Source of the DNA: Methanosarcinales archaeon
Lineage (GTDB): Archaea; Halobacteriota; Methanosarcinia; Methanosarcinales; Methanogasteraceae
DNA: 7,565 bases
Direction: 5' to 3'
Assembly (NCBI GenBank): GCA_012961645.1
Contig: DTYY01000169.1
Location: 1 to 7,565 of the forward strand
A model generated the notes under the pieces. That model ran no database searches and was not told the DNA's origin. It was given only the letters and a program-made list of their open reading frames with translations. This document shows, piece after piece, positions 1 through 7,565 of the stretch. The position numbers and the translations under genes are program-made. Position 1 is the stretch's first letter. Every line of letters starts with the position of its first letter.

Positions 1-1613
1 AGCAAAACATCCTGGATTTCAGATCCCTCTGGGTACTCGATGTAAACAGAATAAAACGGTACCTCTGGCTTCCCCTCGACCAGCAATGACATTCCATCAG
101 GGATTTCAACATAATCCAGTTCGTTTATGGTCGTGACTGCATAGTTCGGGACAACGATTTCCAGCGATGAAGGAGCTTCTTCTGCCAAAACCATTTGGCC
201 AAGAGCTTTAGCAGTTGAATCTGATGCACTCGCTCCAACCTTGGGATCTCCATACAGATTATATTCTCTCGCCCAATAATGGTCATTACTTTTGGCTACA
301 AGGTCCCTCTCTGTCTCAACGAAAGCCGCCCCAATAGATTTGGACGTCTTAACCCAGCCTTTATAGAACTTGTTCAAAGCACGATTATCTGGGCCGGACT
401 GAGAGTTCTCTGTTGAACCGATGTAGACAGCAGCTCCACTATCAAAGAATGCCTCGGCAATGTTATAGTCGCCGCCATTATACGTAGTATGATTCTCGTA
501 ACGTCCTGATAAACAACAAAATGCAAAGACGAATGGATTGGTGTTACCGAAATTCACAGGGAAATCAGACGTATAGATAACGTCACACCATTCGTCAGGA
601 CCGGCATGATCAGAATACATGATAACATCTCTGCCAATAGCCATAGCCCTGAACCGCTGAAGCATTTTGGCATAACTGGGATAATCCTTCCAGAGGATTT
701 TCTCTACGCTAAATTCATCATCAAGTATATCTGCAGTCTGATTAGCGTCCTTTGCCCACGAATCAGTACCGCCGCCATCTCCAGCTACTGTGAGGGCATG
801 CGAACGGTCAAATTTGCAACCTATGCACGTTTGAATCGCATTCGATAGATTCGTTGGGCTGTTTCCGATGATTCGTCCCACAGCGAGTTCAGGCCGGTCG
901 TCATTTCCAGATGTATCTGAATATGGTTGGTCGCTAAAATGAACTGATGGTAGATTCCATGCAGGAACAATCTCTGTCTCACCCACGATCAGAAGGTATC
1001 CCTCTAAAGGTTTAGAGAATTTCGGATTCAGTTTTTTCGCCCAGTCGCCACCAGGCCTTATCAGCTTCTGAATCTCGAGTTCACTCTGGGTATATGCATA
1101 TCCGAGCACACCTTCCTTATACACTGCCAGCTGAGCCATCTCCGAGAGGAGATCGTCCACGTTGGCTGAGTCAGGGAGCGAGAACAGCCGGTATGGATCG
1201 GTTATAATCAGGTAATCGGCTTCCTTGAGAGCGTTTTCATACGCAGTCGCAATGGGCACGTTCCCTGTTGTGTGCAGAACTTTGTTCTTTGACTCCGTGA
1301 AATGCTCAGTCCCATCCTCCCCCTCATACCAGATCCTCACAATATGTCCAATCGAAGGCTTGGGAGGGTTTGAGTGAGCAAGGTAAACCAGTATCGGAAT
1401 GGCGCCAAAAGTATACGTGTGTGAATCTCCGGGCGCGATATTTGTATTGTCGGTGATGCAGCAGACTCCATCCATGCTTGATGTCCAGCTCGCTCCGTGG
1501 AACCTGGCTTCATACTCGGCAGAGACCGGAACCGTAGTGGTGCGCGATATCGGTTGGAAAGACCGCAAGAAGTCCTGGATATATATATATTTGTCGCATC
1601 TGCAATACCCGTG
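1..1613 (-). CDS. Frame-displaced continuation of the giant gene: second C25-like peptidase domain (3' end outside window)
   Basis: The minus frame with codons starting at 1613 downward has no stop to the window edge, over 530 codons. It should be read as the 3' part of the giant gene rather than a separate gene: it has no Shine-Dalgarno or signal peptide, and its first ATG (1475) lies inside a domain. Joined at the AT run it gives residues 1935-2459. First it completes the CARDB/DUF11-like domain ([20 protein letters not shown] onward). Then comes a C25-like region ~2038-2384 with [26 protein letters not shown], a His in SDHAGPDEW (His2258, bases 606-608), a Cys in [10 protein letters not shown] (Cys2289, bases 513-515) and the late family motif LYGDPKVG. 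After it begins another beta-type segment ([18 protein letters not shown]), cut by the window. If the frameshift is real, this part is not translated from the upstream start. Confidence 0.85.
228..1268 (-). other. Second C25-like peptidase domain (displaced frame)
   Basis: This aligns motif by motif with the first C25 domain: [14 protein letters not shown] with [21 protein letters not shown] with [16 protein letters not shown] with [23 protein letters not shown] with [26 protein letters not shown] with [12 protein letters not shown]; and LYGDPKVG with LFGDPSLR. The putative His and Cys are both present, 31 residues apart, but the GHG motif is changed to DHAG. The two copies are divergent, so this is an old pairing rather than a recent duplication. 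Confidence 0.8.
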
Positions 1614-4600
1614 TTATTCACGGTCAGTTCTATTACAAAACCGTTCTGGTGTCTGGTCACCTCATGCTTCGTGATTTCAAGGTACGGCTGGATCATCACC
1701 ACGGGCGGATTGTATACGGTCACATCGACTGTATCTGTACCATTCTTCCCGTCCACATCCCATGCTCTGATCCCGATCCGGTATGCACCGTTTGGCATAT
1801 GAGTGGTATTCCAGCTGAAGTGCACGGTTTTGCTGGTAGTGCTATGAGGAGAAGGAAACGATTCGACCGACTTCTTCATGCCATCGACGTAAAAGACGGC
1901 AGCATCCAGACCCGTGTCATCACGCAGGTCCGCAGTGATATCTATCGTCCCTGAAACAGTATCCCATTGACCGGGAGAGGTTATATTGACCGAAGGAGCA
2001 GCGACATCAATGACATTCAATAACCTGATTATACGCTCATCTATGACATAACTCCCGGCGATGTCGTACACCTTTGCTATAAGTGTATACTCCCCATTAT
2101 CATACTTAGCAGTATCCAGAGTAAGCTCATAGGGTGGGGAATAATCAGTGAAGAGAAGCTCGTCAGATAGGAAAAACTCCACCTTCTCAACCCCGATATT
2201 ATCCTCAGCCTCAGCCTCGATCGTGACGACTCCATGGCATTCACCGGGATCGATGATGACTATGGTAGGGTCTTCCTCATCCGGCAGGGGTAGGGTCTCA
2301 AAGGTCACCTCATCACTCACCACAGTATTTCCACTGGCGTCGGTTGACTGAACCACAAAGTTATAGGTTGTTGATGGTTCCAGTCCCGAGAGGGTGATGC
2401 TGTGTTCCATAACCATTGCCGGATCCCCCGCCTCAAGGTCATACAGCCTCGCCGTTTTACCATACCTGACCACACTGTCACAATCCTCATCGGTCTCCCA
2501 GACAACGACCGCCGATTCCCGGGTCACCTCCTGCACGATCGGACCGTGAACGATCTGTGGAGGAATAATATCGCATTTCCAGATCTCTTCCCTGTGGTTA
2601 TTTGTTTCAGTGTCTTCTGCCACACCTTCTTCGTGGTCTGCCACTGCCACCAAAATATCCTCTGGAGACGTACACTCCCAGTCATAGTCAAAGCACCCTT
2701 GCAATCGTTCTCCGGGCTCCAACTCCTGATCAACCAGATCGCATACTCTGTATTCATCATCAACGATCAGAGCGGTGCAATAACCTTCCGGAGCCACACC
2801 ATCACCGATGTTTCGTATCTGGTAGCAGATCGTGCCATCCTCGTTCCAGAGATCGGTTATCACGAGGTCTGGCAGTTCTGGTGCTGCTTCTATCGCATAG
2901 AATCCGAAAGGCCTCTCGTGCCACCGGGTGATTCCAGCCATCGCATCTTTTGTCTGGGTAAACAGGTAGCCTTCGAACTCCTGATCATCCTCCCACTGCG
3001 GTGTGTCCGCAAAGTCGATGTAGAGCATAATCTTGTGATCCGGTCCCCATTCTGAAGGTAGGGGATATGTCTCCGTCCTCACATAACCACGAACACTGTG
3101 CTCTTTACCATCAGCAGACGTGTAGGTACCCCCTATGTTTGGAAGCTGCTCGATGTAATTGTCTGTGTCAGCCGTGAGCGTGAGGGTGCCCTTCCAGCCA
3201 TCATGATCCATATTGTATGTTCCAAGGAAATCCTGTTTCTCGATGTTAGAGTCACCTATCGAGTAGTTAAATGAGAATTCTCCCGAGTCGCTGTCTCCTT
3301 TGAGCGCGTAAAACCCGAAAGGTCTGTCATGCCACCAGGTAATCCCAGCCATCGCATCCTTCGTCCATGTAAAGAGGTAGCCCTCGAATTTCTGGTCGTC
3401 ATCCTCATCAGGGGTATCCGGAAAGTCGATATGAAACTCGATCTTGTGATCCGGTCCCCATTCTTCGGGCAATGGATACCTCCATGTCCTCATCCTGCCA
3501 CGAACAGCGTGTTCGTTGTTATCGGAATCGACGTAGATACCCTCTATGTTTGGAAGCTGCTCGATAGGATCGTCCGGACCAGCCATCAGTTCCAGGGTGC
3601 CCTTCCAGCCATCATGATTCATATCCCAGATCCCCAGGAAATCCCGCTTCTGCGTCCTCGATACTCCGCCAACCCGCAGCGATGGGTCGCCGAAGAGCAT
3701 CACCTTATGCATGTGGTGAAAAGCGTAATAATGCCAGGGATCCACATTATCCATCCACTCGCTGAGTGCGTAATTCCACATATATCCGAGTGTTGGTGGC
3801 TTCCACCCAACGCTATACGCTTCGAAGAAATATTTATCGAGATCCTCGCCCCCATATTCGCCTTTGCTGGTGCATCCGATGTAACTGATGGCACCGGTAC
3901 CTCTCTTGACCAGGAACTCCTCGGCAAGCGATTCTTTATCATACTTTGCCGGTTGAACTGCCATCGGCTCTGGTCTGCTCGTGCTCCCACCAGTCCACGG
4001 GTTATCGTTTATGTCGAGATAGTAATCGAGATCGAAGTGGAATCTTCCAGTGTAGCACGCGACGGCGAAGACCACGGGAAGCCTATCCACGTTCGTAAGA
4101 GCGGACATCTTACTGTTGTCGTACCATCCATCCTCCTCCTGATTGGTCCACTCGAAACGAGTTCCGTGACCGAAATAATTTACGAAACCGACCCCTTTAT
4201 TGGTAACATTATTGATTTCGGCGGCTCGTTGTGAATATGGTAAAGTATCCCATGGGGCATGGTCTTGGTAACGTTTGGTTAATGTAAAACCCTCCCCCGT
4301 TAAATAATTGTCAAGCCTGTCCTTTTTCTCTGGAGCGCCATAAGGACTTTTTTTCCCATCAACGACCCACAGTGCCCTCTTGAACCAGTCAGATTTGTAA
4401 GCAGCGAACTCATAGCTGATCACCTTGTTTGCGTAGGTTGTGACCTCGGAGACGGTTGAAGCTGGAACTCTTCCCACCATGACATCTGGATACATGTTTA
4501 TGCGGTCAAGATTCAATTTGTTCAGATCCTTCTCTCCAAAGCCGTTGAAGTCCATTTCCCCGAAGATGTTATCGCCGTCGTGGTCCCAGTCGTCAAAATT

Positions 4601-7381
4601 GTAATCCGAATCATAGAGATCAGCGTAATAGAGATCGGATGGATAATACTTGCTGCCCCATTCTGTGTTATATGCTTTGACGTACCTGACAGGAAACCGA
4701 TCGCAGTCACCTACAAGCATCACCCATCTGGTATCGCAGTATTTCTCATAGGCGGCGATCCCTCTCTTGACCCTCTCTGGTTCGTCCACACCCTCACCAC
4801 CGAAGCTCCTGTTCAGGCTCTGCCAGCTCTGGATATATGTGGCAATTCCCGTGTAATCCTTGTGCTCCTTGAGCGGCTTTACGGCATCACAGAACTCATC
4901 ATCGGCAAGGACGAGCAGGTCAAGGCGCGATCTGGCAAGGGTGATCTCCATCAGGTCAGCAAAATCGTAGTGGAAGTTCTCTGGCTGGTCGTCGGTAAAG
5001 CCCGGGTTCTCCGAGTGTGTCCTCAAGCCCAATCTCACAAGCCCATTCGGAACCGCCTCTATCTCAGGGAGGCTGATCGCAAATTCCCAGATACGATGCG
5101 GTGTTTCGGAGTTTGTCGATGCGCCAAAGCCAGCCCCCAGTTCTGAGTAGGTATCTCCTATACTCGTCCACTCGCCGGGACCCAGGTAATACGAGATTCC
5201 AAGATCATGCGTGCCTGGATAGGTACCGTAATCCACGTCTACCTCTGGTGTAATCTCTCCATCGGTGTTGACATCGAAGGATAGCCAGAAATAGTCCATT
5301 GCGTCTTCGTGGGTATCCCCGATGAGGTCTACCAGGAGGTAAAGGTTCGAGGCGTCGTTCTGCACCAGCATGACACCATGTTCCAGTTCAACGCTGAGAG
5401 CACGATCCCACTCTCCCGGAGATGTCTCGCCATCAATTTCCGGAGGATATGAAGCGAAGATACTGGCGTTTACCGGAAGCGTGATGTTACATTCCCGGAC
5501 CATATCCATGCAGTTGTTATCTTCCTCGCGCTCCTCCACAGCATCTCTGTGATCGGCACATACCACCACAACGTCATCTGGAGGGCTGCATTCCCAGTCA
5601 TACTCGAAGCATCGTTCCATACCAGCTCCGGGTGCCAGATCCTCCTCCACACAGTCCTCTGTCTGATAGACGCCATCAATGGATAATGCGGTGCAATGCC
5701 CTCCATGAGCCACTCCATCCCCGATATTCTCTATCCGGTAGCAGATCCTGCCCTCATCGTTCCAGAGATCGGTGATATTCAGGTCTGGCTCCGTAGCGTT
5801 GACGTTGATATAGTCTGTCTTTGTCTCAGTATCGCTGTCTCCATCCGTATCGTAGACCTTCAGGGTTACCGTGTATGTGCCGTCTTCGGTATACTTATAT
5901 ATTGGATTCTGTGCTGTGCTCTCCACTGTACCATCATTGTCAAAATCCCATTCCCATGAAGTAATTTCATCATACGACACTGAAGCGTCCGTGAAAACCA
6001 CAGTCAATGGTTCTGGTCCGCTTCTTGGTGTACCAGAGAAGTCTGCTACCGGCCCGGTATCTGCTATTGCTGCTGTTGTGGTGCTTGTACCAGTTGTGCC
6101 ATCATTGTCTGTTACTGTAAGAGTTACCGTGTAGGTACCATCCTGAAGATAGGCATGTGCTGGATTCATTCCGGTACCAGTTCCACCATCCCCGAAGTAC
6201 CATGCATAGGAGACTATGCTTCCGTCAGGGTCGTACGAACCTGAGCCGTCGAAAGCTACTGAAACTCCTTCAGTGCCCGTGTAAGGACCATCTGGGTCTG
6301 CAACTGGTGGCTGGTTATGGCGGTCCCAGAACGCGATGCCGCCGTAGGTGCCAGGCGGAATGTCCAGATAGGAGACCACATTGAAGTTCTTGACATAGCC
6401 CGGCTCCGCTGCCTGTGCACCTGTCGAATATCTGCCGGCTGGATCGACCTCGATTACGTGGAGGTAGGGATAGTGTGCACCCCCCGCCTCCCATCTAAGC
6501 GAGAAAGCCCCTGCAGAATCGGTGGTGGTGCTTGCAAGCCGAACCCTCGCAAACCCTGCCTCGGGCCATTCGTCCTCGTCACCCCACAGTTCGACAGTGA
6601 CACCACCGGCAGGCGTGCTGGTATCGGGCGGCATGCCCAGGTATACGTTGCCAGTGAATGTGTATGCGGTCGAGGGTAAATGATAGGTCACAACCAGCCG
6701 CGGCACACTCTCATCGTGCTCGCGACTCTCAAACGTCCGCTCATAGTATGTTCCGTCCACAGGACCGCGAAGATAGACGCCATTGTTCAAACCACTCTGC
6801 CACTCTTGGGCGAAGCTGCTGATATCCCATGACTTGTAGCCCGGCCTTCTGTACACCTGCGAGACGATCCCGATAGGTTCTGCGGTCGGGAACGAATTCC
6901 AGGTCACCCTGCCCTCAGCCCAGCTGCTGGTTACAAAATAAGCAGTCACCCCTACAGTGTCGGCACCTGCACCATCCACGAGGAATAGCTCGAGGGTTGC
7001 CGAGTCGATGATCGCGCCTTCTGGTAAGGCAGAGGCGAGATCGAACCGGAGCAGAATAACCTCTTCACATACCACGTCGATCGCACTGTATGAGAGCTCG
7101 AGGACGCTCTCGCTACCGAAATTGCTGTCAGGTTGCCAGCTCTTCACAGTCGCATCGGCTACCGCGGTCAGGGTGACGGTGGTGCTCGATGCAGAGGACG
7201 AGGGTTTGTGATTCAGGAGTGGATCGAGCATGATAAGTGGTGGCGTCTGGGTGGTTAAGAGAGGTATATACCAGATCTCTTCCGCCGTCCAGCCTGTACC
7301 TGCGCCTGCCGTCGCACTCGCTGTGATCGAAAGTAATAATACCACTGTCAGCACTGATGATAGAACTCCTTTGCTGTTCAT
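1337..7381 (-). CDS. Giant secreted multidomain C25 (gingipain-like) cysteine peptidase, main reading frame
   Basis: Encodes 2,014 residues as read; the last ~80 (after residue 1934) are probably out of frame. Visible order: signal peptide 1-25; DNRLRE/CBM96-like domain ~66-235; prealbumin-like SdrD-B-type domain ~240-355; PKD domains ~357-440 and ~443-528 (Trp394 and Trp478 in the YAWYFGDG and WEWDFDNDG motifs); cysteine-rich CARDB-like domain ~532-631; CBM9/DOMON-like domain ~640-815; C25 peptidase domain ~818-1240 with His1072 in FGHG and Cys1109 in VACYTG; an unrecognised duplicated module at 1244-1362 and 1381-1498; second CARDB-like domain 1504-1603; Fn3 ~1606-1697; Ig-like domains ~1703-1789 and ~1793-1890; start of a CARDB/DUF11-like domain from ~1899. 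C25 enzymes are caspase-fold cysteine endopeptidases; the other modules suggest adhesion to cells, polysaccharide or matrix. The start is supported by the Shine-Dalgarno and ATGA overlap. The tail after 1934 is Arg/Ser-rich, unlike the acidic rest. Substrate and cleavage specificity cannot be read from the sequence. Confidence 0.9.
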   Translation of the reverse strand: MNSKGVLSSVLTVVLLLSITASATAGAGTGWTAEEIWYIPLLTTQTPPLIMLDPLLNHKPSSSASSTTVTLTAVADATVKSWQPDSNFGSESVLELSYSAIDVVCEEVILLRFDLASALPEGAIIDSATLELFLVDGAGADTVGVTAYFVTSSWAEGRVTWNSFPTAEPIGIVSQVYRRPGYKSWDISSFAQEWQSGLNNGVYLRGPVDGTYYERTFESREHDESVPRLVVTYHLPSTAYTFTGNVYLGMPPDTSTPAGGVTVELWGDEDEWPEAGFARVRLASTTTDSAGAFSLRWEAGGAHYPYLHVIEVDPAGRYSTGAQAAEPGYVKNFNVVSYLDIPPGTYGGIAFWDRHNQPPVADPDGPYTGTEGVSVAFDGSGSYDPDGSIVSYAWYFGDGGTGTGMNPAHAYLQDGTYTVTLTVTDNDGTTGTSTTTAAIADTGPVADFSGTPRSGPEPLTVVFTDASVSYDEITSWEWDFDNDGTVESTAQNPIYKYTEDGTYTVTLKVYDTDGDSDTETKTDYINVNATEPDLNITDLWNDEGRICYRIENIGDGVAHGGHCTALSIDGVYQTEDCVEEDLAPGAGMERCFEYDWECSPPDDVVVVCADHRDAVEEREEDNNCMDMVRECNITLPVNASIFASYPPEIDGETSPGEWDRALSVELEHGVMLVQNDASNLYLLVDLIGDTHEDAMDYFWLSFDVNTDGEITPEVDVDYGTYPGTHDLGISYYLGPGEWTSIGDTYSELGAGFGASTNSETPHRIWEFAISLPEIEAVPNGLVRLGLRTHSENPGFTDDQPENFHYDFADLMEITLARSRLDLLVLADDEFCDAVKPLKEHKDYTGIATYIQSWQSLNRSFGGEGVDEPERVKRGIAAYEKYCDTRWVMLVGDCDRFPVRYVKAYNTEWGSKYYPSDLYYADLYDSDYNFDDWDHDGDNIFGEMDFNGFGEKDLNKLNLDRINMYPDVMVGRVPASTVSEVTTYANKVISYEFAAYKSDWFKRALWVVDGKKSPYGAPEKKDRLDNYLTGEGFTLTKRYQDHAPWDTLPYSQRAAEINNVTNKGVGFVNYFGHGTRFEWTNQEEDGWYDNSKMSALTNVDRLPVVFAVACYTGRFHFDLDYYLDINDNPWTGGSTSRPEPMAVQPAKYDKESLAEEFLVKRGTGAISYIGCTSKGEYGGEDLDKYFFEAYSVGWKPPTLGYMWNYALSEWMDNVDPWHYYAFHHMHKVMLFGDPSLRVGGVSRTQKRDFLGIWDMNHDGWKGTLELMAGPDDPIEQLPNIEGIYVDSDNNEHAVRGRMRTWRYPLPEEWGPDHKIEFHIDFPDTPDEDDDQKFEGYLFTWTKDAMAGITWWHDRPFGFYALKGDSDSGEFSFNYSIGDSNIEKQDFLGTYNMDHDGWKGTLTLTADTDNYIEQLPNIGGTYTSADGKEHSVRGYVRTETYPLPSEWGPDHKIMLYIDFADTPQWEDDQEFEGYLFTQTKDAMAGITRWHERPFGFYAIEAAPELPDLVITDLWNEDGTICYQIRNIGDGVAPEGYCTALIVDDEYRVCDLVDQELEPGERLQGCFDYDWECTSPEDILVAVADHEEGVAEDTETNNHREEIWKCDIIPPQIVHGPIVQEVTRESAVVVWETDEDCDSVVRYGKTARLYDLEAGDPAMVMEHSITLSGLEPSTTYNFVVQSTDASGNTVVSDEVTFETLPLPDEEDPTIVIIDPGECHGVVTIEAEAEDNIGVEKVEFFLSDELLFTDYSPPYELTLDTAKYDNGEYTLIAKVYDIAGSYVIDERIIRLLNVIDVAAPSVNITSPGQWDTVSGTIDITADLRDDTGLDAAVFYVDGMKKSVESFPSPHSTTSKTVHFSWNTTHMPNGAYRIGIRAWDVDGKNGTDTVDVTVYNPPVVMIQPYLEITKHEVTRHQNGFVIELTVNNTGIADATNIYISRTSCGLSNRYRAPLRFRSLPSMKPGSTERAGHQAWMESAASPTIQISRPEIHTRILLAPFRYWFTLLTQTLPSLRLDIL
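1579..1590 (-). repeat. (AT)6 dinucleotide run at the frame break
   Basis: Six AT units lie exactly where the coding frame changes. Upstream the protein reads [14 protein letters not shown]. With one unit removed, the next codons read [20 protein letters not shown], which continues the same domain. Five or eight units would keep the whole gene in frame; six puts translation into a tail that stops at 1339-1337. Slippage at such runs happens in replication, in amplification and in sequencing, so the run is the likely site of the indel, whatever its cause. Confidence 0.8.
2573..2872 (-). repeat. Cysteine-rich CARDB-like domain, copy 2 (residues 1504-1603)
   Basis: The segment starts [20 protein letters not shown] and contains [38 protein letters not shown] and a final EIWKC. 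Five cysteines align with copy 1 (1519, 1535, 1563, 1570 and 1603 with 547, 563, 591, 598 and 631). It lies about 970 residues from copy 1, so the two flank the CBM9-like, C25 and duplicated-module block. Confidence 0.8.
2888..3241 (-). repeat. Unrecognised ~118-residue module, copy 2 (residues 1381-1498)
   Basis: Matches copy 1 over its whole length, with motifs [60 protein letters not shown] and RPFGFYAI. By eye well over half the residues are identical. A 24-base stretch is identical in DNA between 3030-3053 and 3441-3464. A Ser/Asp/Gly-rich linker of about 18 residues separates the copies. This indicates a fairly recent internal duplication, or gene conversion between copies. Confidence 0.85.
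3296..3652 (-). repeat. Unrecognised ~118-residue module, copy 1 (residues 1244-1362)
   Basis: Directly follows the first C25 domain. Key motifs are [60 protein letters not shown] and RPFGFYAL. The alternating aromatic/glycine strands (G-x-W, G-x-L, I-x-G-x-Y, F-E-G-Y-L-F, M-A-G-I-T, F-G-F-Y-A) resemble an up-and-down beta barrel like avidin or lipocalin folds. That is a guess from pattern only; I do not recognise the family. Confidence 0.8.
3662..4930 (-). other. First C25 peptidase domain (residues ~818-1240)
   Basis: The region has the order of family C25: [15 protein letters not shown], then [24 protein letters not shown], the catalytic histidine in [12 protein letters not shown] (bases 4166-4168), the nucleophile in [13 protein letters not shown] (bases 4055-4057), [12 protein letters not shown] and the closing [15 protein letters not shown]. 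The His-Cys spacing of 37 residues is close to that of gingipains. An acidic loop [14 protein letters not shown] (residues 931-944) looks like a calcium-binding turn seen in related archaeal and bacterial homologues. Both catalytic residues are intact, so activity is plausible. Confidence 0.9.
5489..5788 (-). repeat. Cysteine-rich CARDB-like domain, copy 1 (residues 532-631)
   Basis: The segment starts [20 protein letters not shown] and contains [39 protein letters not shown] and a final DNNC...REC. The pattern of N-I-G-D-G, followed by L-x-P-G and A-D, is that of CARDB adhesion domains. It pairs with a second copy at 2573-2872. Eight or more cysteines suggest disulfides, fitting an exported protein. 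Confidence 0.8.
5792..6313 (-). other. Tandem PKD domains (residues ~357-530)
   Basis: Two consecutive PKD beta-sandwich domains. The first contains [19 protein letters not shown] and [15 protein letters not shown]. The second contains [22 protein letters not shown] and [19 protein letters not shown] domains are common in archaeal surface-layer-associated proteins and in secreted peptidases and chitinases, where they act as spacers or substrate-binding modules. Confidence 0.9.
7307..7381 (-). other. Sec signal peptide coding segment (residues 1-25)
   Basis: The N-terminus [20 protein letters not shown] has one lysine, then a hydrophobic core, then small residues ASATAGAG. Cleavage after ASA (residue 23) or ATA (residue 25) fits signal peptidase I. 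There is no lipobox cysteine, so a lipoprotein is unlikely. This places the protein outside the membrane, consistent with its adhesin-like domains. Confidence 0.8.
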
Positions 7382-7565
7382 TTTAATTCACATCCTTGTA
7401 ATTCTAAATTTGCGGCTGCCGCCTGTGCGATCATGAGCGCGTCGAGCGATGTGATCCTGCCGTCGCGGCTAACATCTGCGGCAGCGTTCCATTCGCCACG
7501 GGCTGCAATCTCAAGCATAATCACGGCGTCTGCAAGGGTGATTTTACCATCACCGTTGAGGTCGC
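7378..7565 (-). CDS. C-terminal end of a dockerin-like protein (5' part outside window)
   Basis: Only the last 61 codons are present, read on the minus strand and ending in TGA at 7380-7378. The peptide starts [20 protein letters not shown] and continues after a short linker with [20 protein letters not shown]. These are two copies of the calcium-binding dockerin type I repeat (D-x-N/S-x-D-G-x-I-T-x-x-D-A), followed by a short tail ending in CELK. Dockerins bind cohesin domains and attach secreted proteins to extracellular complexes. They are best known from clostridial cellulosomes but also occur in archaea such as Archaeoglobus and in methanogen relatives. The catalytic or binding part of this protein lies beyond the window, so its full function is unknown. 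The stop codon overlaps the start of the next gene (ATGA), which implies an operon and translational coupling. The domain call is sure; what the whole protein does is not. Confidence 0.85.
   Translation of the reverse strand, partial: DLNGDGKITLADAVIMLEIAARGEWNAAADVSRDGRITSLDALMIAQAAAANLELQGCELK
7388..7396 (-). promoter_or_regulatory. Shine-Dalgarno site of the giant gene
   Basis: On the minus strand AGGATGTGA lies 6 nt upstream of the ATG at 7381-7379 and differs at one position from the full consensus AGGAGGTGA. It falls within the last codons of the upstream dockerin gene. Together with the ATGA stop/start overlap it supports the ATG at 7381 as the true start and suggests translation coupled to the upstream gene. 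No separate promoter is evident, because the sequence upstream is coding. Confidence 0.75.

Noticed and set aside
606..848. An 80-codon plus-strand open frame near the left end
   Set aside because: Its ATG is merely the complement of the putative catalytic histidine codon of the second C25 domain. The minus strand is coding throughout this stretch.
1337..1578. The last ~80 residues of the main frame as a genuine C-terminus
   Set aside because: The segment is Arg/Ser-rich and unlike the acidic protein before it, while the alternative frame over the same bases continues the CARDB/DUF11-like domain.
1579..1600. Programmed ribosomal frameshift at the AT run
   Set aside because: The codons here (ACA AAT ATA TAT ATA) do not form a classic X-XXY-YYZ slippery heptamer, and I saw no clear stem or pseudoknot downstream. 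Indel or repeat slippage is simpler.
2402..3055. A 217-codon plus-strand open frame
   Set aside because: Antisense to the Fn3, CARDB-like and second module regions, whose minus-strand reading is clear. No start signal or domain supports it.
3329..4234. A 301-codon plus-strand open frame
   Set aside because: It lies wholly opposite the C25 domain and the duplicated module on the minus strand. Its translation has no recognisable domain and is rich in Pro, His, Ile and Arg as expected of an antisense shadow.
7382..7412. A+T-rich stretch just upstream of the giant gene as a promoter
   Set aside because: It encodes the last residues of the dockerin gene, and the ATGA overlap makes co-transcription more likely. 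No convincing TATA/BRE or -10/-35 arrangement is visible.

Overview
The window is almost entirely one very large minus-strand gene for an exported, multidomain, acidic protein. It also holds the last 61 codons of an upstream gene that ends in a dockerin-like domain. No plus-strand gene, RNA gene, CRISPR array or insertion sequence is visible. The organism cannot be named from this sequence. The combination of CARDB-like, PKD, DNRLRE-type and C25 (gingipain-like) domains with a dockerin, about 50% G+C, and a good match to the Shine-Dalgarno consensus suits large secreted proteins of anaerobic euryarchaea related to methanogens or anaerobic methane/alkane oxidisers. An anaerobic bacterium is not excluded.

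Layout, in the direction of transcription (high to low coordinates). (1) 7565-7378 is the end of a dockerin-bearing gene. Its TGA overlaps the next ATG by ATGA, and a near-consensus Shine-Dalgarno sits at 7396-7388, so the two genes look translationally coupled. (2) 7381-1579 encodes, in order: a signal peptide, a DNRLRE/CBM96-like domain, a prealbumin-like (SdrD-B-like) domain, two PKD domains, a cysteine-rich CARDB-like domain, a CBM9/DOMON-like domain and a C25 cysteine peptidase domain with a visible His/Cys dyad. These are followed by two copies of an unrecognised ~118-residue module, a second cysteine-rich CARDB-like domain, an Fn3 domain, two bacterial Ig-like domains and the start of another CARDB/DUF11-like domain. 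(3) At 1579-1590 an (AT)6 run coincides with a reading-frame change. The frame used so far runs on only into an atypical tail ending at 1337. A different minus frame is open without a stop from about 1613 to the window edge, completes the interrupted domain and encodes a second C25-like peptidase domain.

Losing one AT unit joins the two parts into a single protein of at least 2,459 residues whose C-terminus lies beyond position 1. The split is therefore a sequencing or assembly indel, a recent inactivating mutation, or an on/off switch at a dinucleotide repeat. The two genes together suggest secreted or surface-displayed proteolytic machinery with many carbohydrate- or protein-binding modules, possibly part of a cohesin/dockerin-type complex. 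No cohesin is visible in the window.
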